Shown here: positions 59,616-64,000 of the stretch, one piece after another
Position numbering within the stretch: position 1 is the stretch's first letter
Layout: each line of letters begins with the position of its first letter
NCBI RefSeq assembly: GCF_000222025.1
Contig: NZ_AFQO01000015.1
Span: 62,001 to 126,000, forward strand
Source of the DNA: Haemophilus haemolyticus M19501
Lineage (GTDB): Bacteria; Pseudomonadota; Gammaproteobacteria; Enterobacterales; Pasteurellaceae
Length of the DNA: 64,000 nucleotides
Direction of reading: 5' to 3'
The notes under the pieces: model-generated
Told to the model about the DNA's origin: nothing
Database searches by the model: none
Seen by the model: the letters and a program-made list of their open reading frames with translations, nothing else
Translations under genes and position numbers: made by a program

Positions 59616-60683
59616 TCACCAGAGGCTCATTTGTTCTTGTTTATTTTCTTCAGGTAAATTGACATGTAGTCCAATCAAACGAATCGATCGCCCTTTTGAT
59701 CGCATAAAAATTTGAGGAAGTAATTGCTGAAAACTCTCCAAAGAAAGTGGCAAACCTGTTTTCTCTAAAGTGGTTACTTGAAAATCTTCAAATTTAAGCT
59801 TTACGCCAATTTTACGGAATGAAGATAACGGTATATTACGACTAACACGTTCAAGGCGACGAATTAACTCGTCATAAAGATTATTCAATAAGGCTAAAGC
59901 TTGCTCAACTGTGTGAATGTTCTCAATCAACGTCTGTTCTACGCCAACTGATTTACGTTCACGATGGGCTTGTACTTCACGATCATCAATGCCATGACTA
60001 AAATCCCAAATACGTTTACCCGCTTTACCAAATTGGTTTAATAAGACGATTTGATCAAAGTTTTGAATGTCAGCACAAGTTTCTAATCCCATATCGAGTA
60101 ATCGTTGTGATGTTACTTTACCCACACCAGGAATTTTATTTAAAGATAAGGTTTTAATAAATTCCTCGACTTCATTCGGCTTAATCACAAATTGCCCATT
60201 AGGTTTATTCATATCCGAAGCGATTTTGGCAAGGAATTTTAAAGGTGCCACACCTGCCGAGGCAGTTAAATTCAACTCATCAAAAATTGCTTGACGGATT
60301 TCTTGTGCGATCCAGGTCGCAGAGCCTGAACATTTTTGGCAGTGCGTGACATCTAAATAAGCTTCATCTAAAGAAAGTGGTTCAATAATATCGGTGTAAC
60401 GATGGAAGATTTGATGAATTTGTGCCGAAACCTGTTTATACAACGTCATATTCACAGGCACAAGAATGAGATTCGGACACTTTTTTATGGCTTGAGCCGT
60501 TGGCATTGCACTATGCAAACCAAATTTTCTCGCCTCATAATTACAAGTTGTTAATACACCACGTTGACGAGAAGAACCACCTACAGCAACAGGCTTTCCC
60601 TGCAAATTAGGATTTTCACGAATTTCAATTGATGCGTAAAAACAATCCATATCAATGTGAATAATTTTTTTGTCTTGTAGCAT
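59616..60683 (-). CDS. dinB: DNA polymerase IV
   Basis: The 355-residue Y-family translesion polymerase has IIHIDMDCFYASIEIRENPN at the start (metal Asp) and LSLDEAYLDVTH (about 102-113) with the catalytic Asp-Glu. The helix-hairpin-helix region LNKIPGVGKVTSQRLLDMG and the little-finger domain follow. A LexA-like site lies upstream at 60731-60746. It may be SOS-controlled like its E. coli homologue. Confidence 0.95.
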   Translation of the reverse strand: MLQDKKIIHIDMDCFYASIEIRENPNLQGKPVAVGGSSRQRGVLTTCNYEARKFGLHSAMPTAQAIKKCPNLILVPVNMTLYKQVSAQIHQIFHRYTDIIEPLSLDEAYLDVTHCQKCSGSATWIAQEIRQAIFDELNLTASAGVAPLKFLAKIASDMNKPNGQFVIKPNEVEEFIKTLSLNKIPGVGKVTSQRLLDMGLETCADIQNFDQIVLLNQFGKAGKRIWDFSHGIDDREVQAHRERKSVGVEQTLIENIHTVEQALALLNNLYDELIRRLERVSRNIPLSSFRKIGVKLKFEDFQVTTLEKTGLPLSLESFQQLLPQIFMRSKGRSIRLIGLHVNLPEENKQEQMSLW

Positions 60684-60730
60684 AAAAAAAGTGCGGTTAA
60701 ATATTTTCTAATATTAATCAAGCAAACAAC

Positions 60731-60746
60731 TGTTTAAATATACACT
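60731..60746 (-). promoter_or_regulatory. Candidate LexA-like box upstream of dinB
   Basis: CTGTTTAAATATACAC fits the SOS core CTGT-N-TATATATACAG except for the last triplet (CAC for CAG) and one inner base. It lies about 50 bp upstream of the dinB ATG. Confidence 0.5.
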
Positions 60747-60838
60747 TAAATTAATATACTTGCAATTTAACCTTTTATAAATGCCCTTTAAAGCAGCAAT
60801 TCAATCAATCTCAACTTTCCCTACCTTTCTTTTTTTGC

Positions 60839-60844
60839 TAGACT
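60839..60844 (+). promoter_or_regulatory. Probable -10 element of ssrA
   Basis: TAGACT lies 12 bp before the mature tmRNA 5' end. Since pre-tmRNA is 5'-trimmed, this spacing is reasonable. No good -35 is assigned. Confidence 0.5.
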
Positions 60845-60856
60845 ACGCAAAATTTT

Positions 60857-61222
60857 GGGGCTGATTCTGGATTCGACGGGATTAGCGAAGCCCAAGGTGC
60901 ACGTCGAGGTGCGGTAGGCCTCGTAAATAAACCGCAAAAAAATAGTCGCAAACGACGAACAATACGCTTTAGCAGCTTAATAACCTGCATTTAGCCTTCG
61001 CGCCCCAGCTTCCGCTCGTAAGACGGGGATAACGCGGAGTCAAACCAAAACGAGATCGTGTGAAAGCCACCGTTTGAGGATCGAAGCACTAAATTGAATC
61101 AAACTAGCTTAAGTTTAGCGTGTCTGTCCGCATGCTTAAGTGAAATTAAAGACGAGACTAAACGTGTAGTACTGAAGGTAGAGTAATTTCGGACGGGGGT
61201 TCAACTCCCCCCAGCTCCACCA
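60857..61222 (+). ncRNA. ssrA: Transfer-messenger RNA (tmRNA)
   Basis: The 366-nt molecule starts GGGGCTGATTCTGGATTCGA and ends with a TpsiC-like GTTCAACTCCCCCCAGCTCC arm and encoded ACCA end. The 5' and 3' ends pair as a tRNA-Ala-like acceptor stem with a G-U. The tag frame begins at GCA 60948 and reads ANDEQYALAA, then TAA TAA (60978-60983). It rescues stalled ribosomes with SmpB. Confidence 0.98.
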
Positions 61223-61233
61223 AACAAAAAAAA

Positions 61234-61265
61234 TTAAAGCCTTGATTATCAAGGCTTTAATTTTA
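61234..61265. terminator. Bidirectional terminator between ssrA and hypE
   Basis: TTAAAGCCTTG/CAAGGCTTTAA 11-bp stem with a five-base loop. T-rich sequence follows on the plus strand and a poly-A (T on minus) run precedes it. Confidence 0.88.
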
Positions 61266-61273
61266 TCTAATCA

Positions 61274-62287
61274 TTAACAAATTCTCGGCAGCGGTTCATT
61301 TGTTGGTAAATCTAACAATCGACTTTGTCCAAAAATGCCCACTAAACGCACTTTTTTATCGGTTGTCACTTCACCAATCACAGCCGCATTTTCACCTAAT
61401 GGATGACGACGAAGTGCGGTCAAAATTTCTGGTGTTTTTTCATCTGAAGCAACGATAACAAGCTTTCCTTCATTAGCGAAGTTTAATGCTTCAAGACCAA
61501 GTAATTCACAAATTCCGCGCACTTCTTGGCGAATTGGTAAGTCCTGTTCATCAATATTAATGCCTAGCTGTTGCGCCTGTGCAAATTCATGCAAAACAGC
61601 ATTGACTCCCCCACGGGTTGCATCTCGAACTGCTTTCACGCCATCTACTTCGCGTAAATTTTCAATCAATGGATACAGCACGGCGCAATCACTATGAAGA
61701 TCCGTTTGGATACCCAGTTTTTCACGTAAATTTAAGATTGTTGCGCCATGATCCCCAATAGTGCCGCTAACAATGATTTTATCGCCTGCTTGAATTTTAT
61801 GAACGCCCCAATCCAAATTTTGAGGAATAACACCAATTCCACTGGTATTGATAAAAATCTTATCCACTGCGCCTTTTTGTACCACTTTTGTATCGCCAGT
61901 AACAACCTGAATGCCCACAGCTTTTGCGGTTTCAGCCATTGATTGAATAATTGCTTTAAGATCCGCAAGTGGCAATCCTTCTTCCAAAATAAAGCCACAG
62001 GATAAGTATTTTGGTATCGCCCCGCACACCGCCACATCATTTGCTGTGCCGCACACCGCTAATTTCCCGATATTACCACCAGGGAAAAAAATGGGATCAA
62101 TCACAAAACTATCTGTGCTAAATGACAGTGTTTCGCCTTGCTTTGCTAATTCGGTTAATGGAATTCTTGCCTGATCTTCCCCTTGCACCAAAATAGGATT
62201 TGCAAAGGCTTCTACAAAATAATCTTGGATCAATTTTTGCATAGCTGCACCGCCATTACCGTGCGCCATAGTGATAAATTCGCTCAT
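61274..62287 (-). CDS. hypE: Hydrogenase maturation protein HypE (carbamoyl dehydratase)
   Basis: HypE dehydrates a thiocarbamoyl group on its C-terminal cysteine to make the cyanide ligand of NiFe hydrogenase. The ATG at 62287 follows GGAGAG and gives 337 residues starting MSEFITMAHGNGG. The protein ends NEPLPRIC, the essential C-terminal Pro-Arg-Ile-Cys tail. The start lies one base after the hypD stop. The longer frame to 62320 is not needed. Confidence 0.96.
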   Translation of the reverse strand: MSEFITMAHGNGGAAMQKLIQDYFVEAFANPILVQGEDQARIPLTELAKQGETLSFSTDSFVIDPIFFPGGNIGKLAVCGTANDVAVCGAIPKYLSCGFILEEGLPLADLKAIIQSMAETAKAVGIQVVTGDTKVVQKGAVDKIFINTSGIGVIPQNLDWGVHKIQAGDKIIVSGTIGDHGATILNLREKLGIQTDLHSDCAVLYPLIENLREVDGVKAVRDATRGGVNAVLHEFAQAQQLGINIDEQDLPIRQEVRGICELLGLEALNFANEGKLVIVASDEKTPEILTALRRHPLGENAAVIGEVTTDKKVRLVGIFGQSRLLDLPTNEPLPRIC

Positions 62288-62288
62288 T

Positions 62289-63401
62289 TTATTCTCTCCG
62301 ATATTGATAATAGGCTGCACATGCGCCTTCGGAAGAAACCATTAATGCGCCATAAGCATTATCTGGATTACAACCTGTGCCAAATAATGGGCAATCAGAT
62401 GGTTTACAACGCCCAGTCAAGACATCACCACAACGAGAATTAGGATCATCGGCCACCTGTTGAGCTTGGCTTTGGAAATAAATTTCGGCATCAAATTCAC
62501 GATAAGCATCCGTCAATTCCACGCCAGATTGTTCAATTTCTCCCAATCCACGCCATTCACTGCTTGCTTTAAGCTGGAATACTTCTTGCATTGAACGTTG
62601 GGCTAAAGCATTTCCGTGATCATCAACAATGCGTTTATATTGATTTTCGATTTCACAACGGCCATCAACAAATTGCTGCACTAACATTACAATCGCCTGC
62701 AAAATATCTAAAGGTTCAAAACCTGTAATCACAAAAGGTTTGTGATATTTATCGACAATCCCTTGATAAGGCGATGAACCAATCACCATACTTACATGCC
62801 CTGGTGCAAGAAAACCATCAATTTTGACTTGATCTTGTGCCAGCAAGCTATGTAACGTTGGAATAATCGTGATGTTTTGGCAAACAATCCAGAAATTTTT
62901 TGTTCCTAGTTTTTTGGCTTGTTGAAGCGTCACTGCTGTGCTCGGCATAGTCGTTTCAAATCCTAAGGAAAAAAAGACGACTTTTTTATTCGGATTATTT
63001 TGTGCAATATTCAACGCATCCAAAGGTGAATACACAATGCGAACATCTGCGCCTTTCGCTTTGGCTTCTAAAAGCGAACCTTTGCGACCTTTCACCCGCA
63101 TTGCATCACCAAAGGTACAAAAAATGACATCAGGTTTCAGCGCAATTTCAATACAAACATCAATACGCCCCATCGGAAGCACACAGACAGGGCAACCAGG
63201 GCCATGAATAAATTCGATACTTTTTGGCAATAGCCGATCCAATCCAAATTTAAAAATCGTATGGGTATGTCCGCCACATACTTCCATTAAATACAATGGA
63301 TTCTGCGCCGTAAAGTGCGGCATTTTTTCCATCAGTTTTTCAAGTTGCGCCACTAAACTACGGGCAAGTTCAGGATCGCGAAATTCATCAACAAATCGCA
63401 T
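62289..63401 (-). CDS. hypD: Hydrogenase maturation protein HypD
   Basis: The 370-residue iron-sulfur scaffold assembles Fe(CN)2CO with HypC. Conserved motifs are LMEVCGGHTHTIFKFGLDRLL (about 44, over 20 residues so only the CGGHTH core is cited), GPGCPVCVLP (about 69-78), and CGDVLTG...DCPLFGTGCNP near the C-terminus. It begins three bases after the hypB stop and is followed by hypE. Confidence 0.96.
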   Translation of the reverse strand: MRFVDEFRDPELARSLVAQLEKLMEKMPHFTAQNPLYLMEVCGGHTHTIFKFGLDRLLPKSIEFIHGPGCPVCVLPMGRIDVCIEIALKPDVIFCTFGDAMRVKGRKGSLLEAKAKGADVRIVYSPLDALNIAQNNPNKKVVFFSLGFETTMPSTAVTLQQAKKLGTKNFWIVCQNITIIPTLHSLLAQDQVKIDGFLAPGHVSMVIGSSPYQGIVDKYHKPFVITGFEPLDILQAIVMLVQQFVDGRCEIENQYKRIVDDHGNALAQRSMQEVFQLKASSEWRGLGEIEQSGVELTDAYREFDAEIYFQSQAQQVADDPNSRCGDVLTGRCKPSDCPLFGTGCNPDNAYGALMVSSEGACAAYYQYRRE

Positions 63402-63404
63402 CGA

Positions 63405-64000
63405 TTATCCTTGTTTACGTTGTTGTTCTAGCCAATTTAACCACTCACTGAGACCTTGTTCAGTGGTAGCGGAAAGTTGAATCACTTCAATATTTGGATT
63501 CACACGTTTTGCATTGGCAATGCATTGTTTTACATCAAATTTCAAGTAAGGTAATAAATCCACTTTATTTAAAATCATCAAACTTGATGCGGCAAACATG
63601 TGAGGATATTTAAGTGGTTTATCTTCGCCTTCTGTCACTGATAGAATCACCACTTTAGCTTTTTCACCAAGATCAAATTCAGATGGACAAACTAAATTTC
63701 CCACATTTTCGATAAACATAATGCTGTCAACTTGAGGTCTTAATTTCACCATTGCTTCGCTAATCATTTGTGCATCCAAGTGGCAGCCTTTGCCTGTATT
63801 TACTTGAATAGCCGGCACGCCAGTAGCACGAATACGATCTGCATCATTTTCAGTTTGTTGATCGCCTTCAATGACATAACAAGTGCGGTCATTTTTGAGG
63901 GCATTTAGTGTCGTCGTTAAAAGGGTGGTTTTGCCTGAACCCGGACTCGATACAAGATTCAAGGATAAAATATGTTGTTTAGCAAAGAATGCTCGGTTGT
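63405..64000 (-). CDS. hypB: Hydrogenase nickel-incorporation GTPase HypB, partial
   Basis: This SIMIBI-class GTPase works with HypA to load nickel. The frame is open to the window edge, so the N-terminus is outside. The visible part has the P-loop [14 protein letters not shown], the [14 protein letters not shown] metal-site region and the [12 protein letters not shown]4-type motif. The methionine that would start at 63962 lies inside the P-loop strand, so the true start is further right. hypD follows directly, with no hypC between. Confidence 0.95.
   Translation of the reverse strand, partial: NRAFFAKQHILSLNLVSSPGSGKTTLLTTTLNALKNDRTCYVIEGDQQTENDADRIRATGVPAIQVNTGKGCHLDAQMISEAMVKLRPQVDSIMFIENVGNLVCPSEFDLGEKAKVVILSVTEGEDKPLKYPHMFAASSLMILNKVDLLPYLKFDVKQCIANAKRVNPNIEVIQLSATTEQGLSEWLNWLEQQRKQG

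Overview
The window is chromosomal DNA from Haemophilus influenzae or a very close relative such as H. haemolyticus. The evidence is low GC, several dozen copies of the Pasteurellaceae DNA-uptake core AAGTGCGGT/ACCGCACTT (many as inverted pairs at gene ends), a complete lic1 phosphorylcholine locus with a CAAT tetranucleotide tract inside licA, a tmRNA whose tag reads ANDEQYALAA, and gene order familiar from H. influenzae. Species assignment is inference from memory of these families; no search was run.

Layout. 1-5 kb: glmM (partial), folP, ftsH, rlmE on the minus strand, yhbY divergent, then greA. 5-11 kb: dacB and a TonB-dependent receptor, each broken by a net -1 frameshift, followed by an SbmA/YddA-type ABC exporter and rpsO. 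11-16 kb: a small remnant of a type I restriction hsdR gene, a PEBP-family protein, an AraC regulator, hldE and lpxL. 16-21 kb: parE, parC, gltS. 21-24 kb: hypA and a selenocysteine formate dehydrogenase H (fdhF) lie between gltS and rimK. 24-32 kb: rimK, grxA, fabB, mnmC and licABCD. 32-39 kb: sppA, a nitroreductase, a YcdY-like chaperone, a quinone reductase, sstT, an UmuD-fold protein lacking its catalytic dyad behind a LexA-like box, and aroG behind a TrpR-like operator. 39-49 kb: lolC and lolDE are split by a complete bioA-bioF-bioG-bioC-bioD biotin cluster, followed by a D-2-hydroxyacid dehydrogenase, kdsA, sirB1, prmC, an RDD protein and prfA.

52-60 kb is the accessory region. It holds a Sel1-repeat protein with a decayed neighbour, and two near-identical copies of epmC (EF-P hydroxylase family) in direct orientation. 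Between the copies sit a two-gene Pycsar-type antiphage system (membrane effector PycTM plus pyrimidine cyclase PycC), mdaB with a divergent frameshifted LysR regulator, an Excalibur-domain secreted protein, and a DUF4177-yidD pair. dinB and ssrA follow, and the window ends in hypE, hypD and a partial hypB.

How it fits together. FDH-H plus HypA/B/D/E implies a nickel-iron hydrogenase and probably a formate hydrogenlyase encoded elsewhere. lic1, lpxL, hldE and kdsA all feed lipooligosaccharide synthesis and decoration. The most notable system is the Pycsar locus bracketed by the duplicated epmC genes. Three conserved genes (dacB, the TonB receptor, the LysR regulator) carry small indels; these could be real inactivation, phase switching or sequence error.
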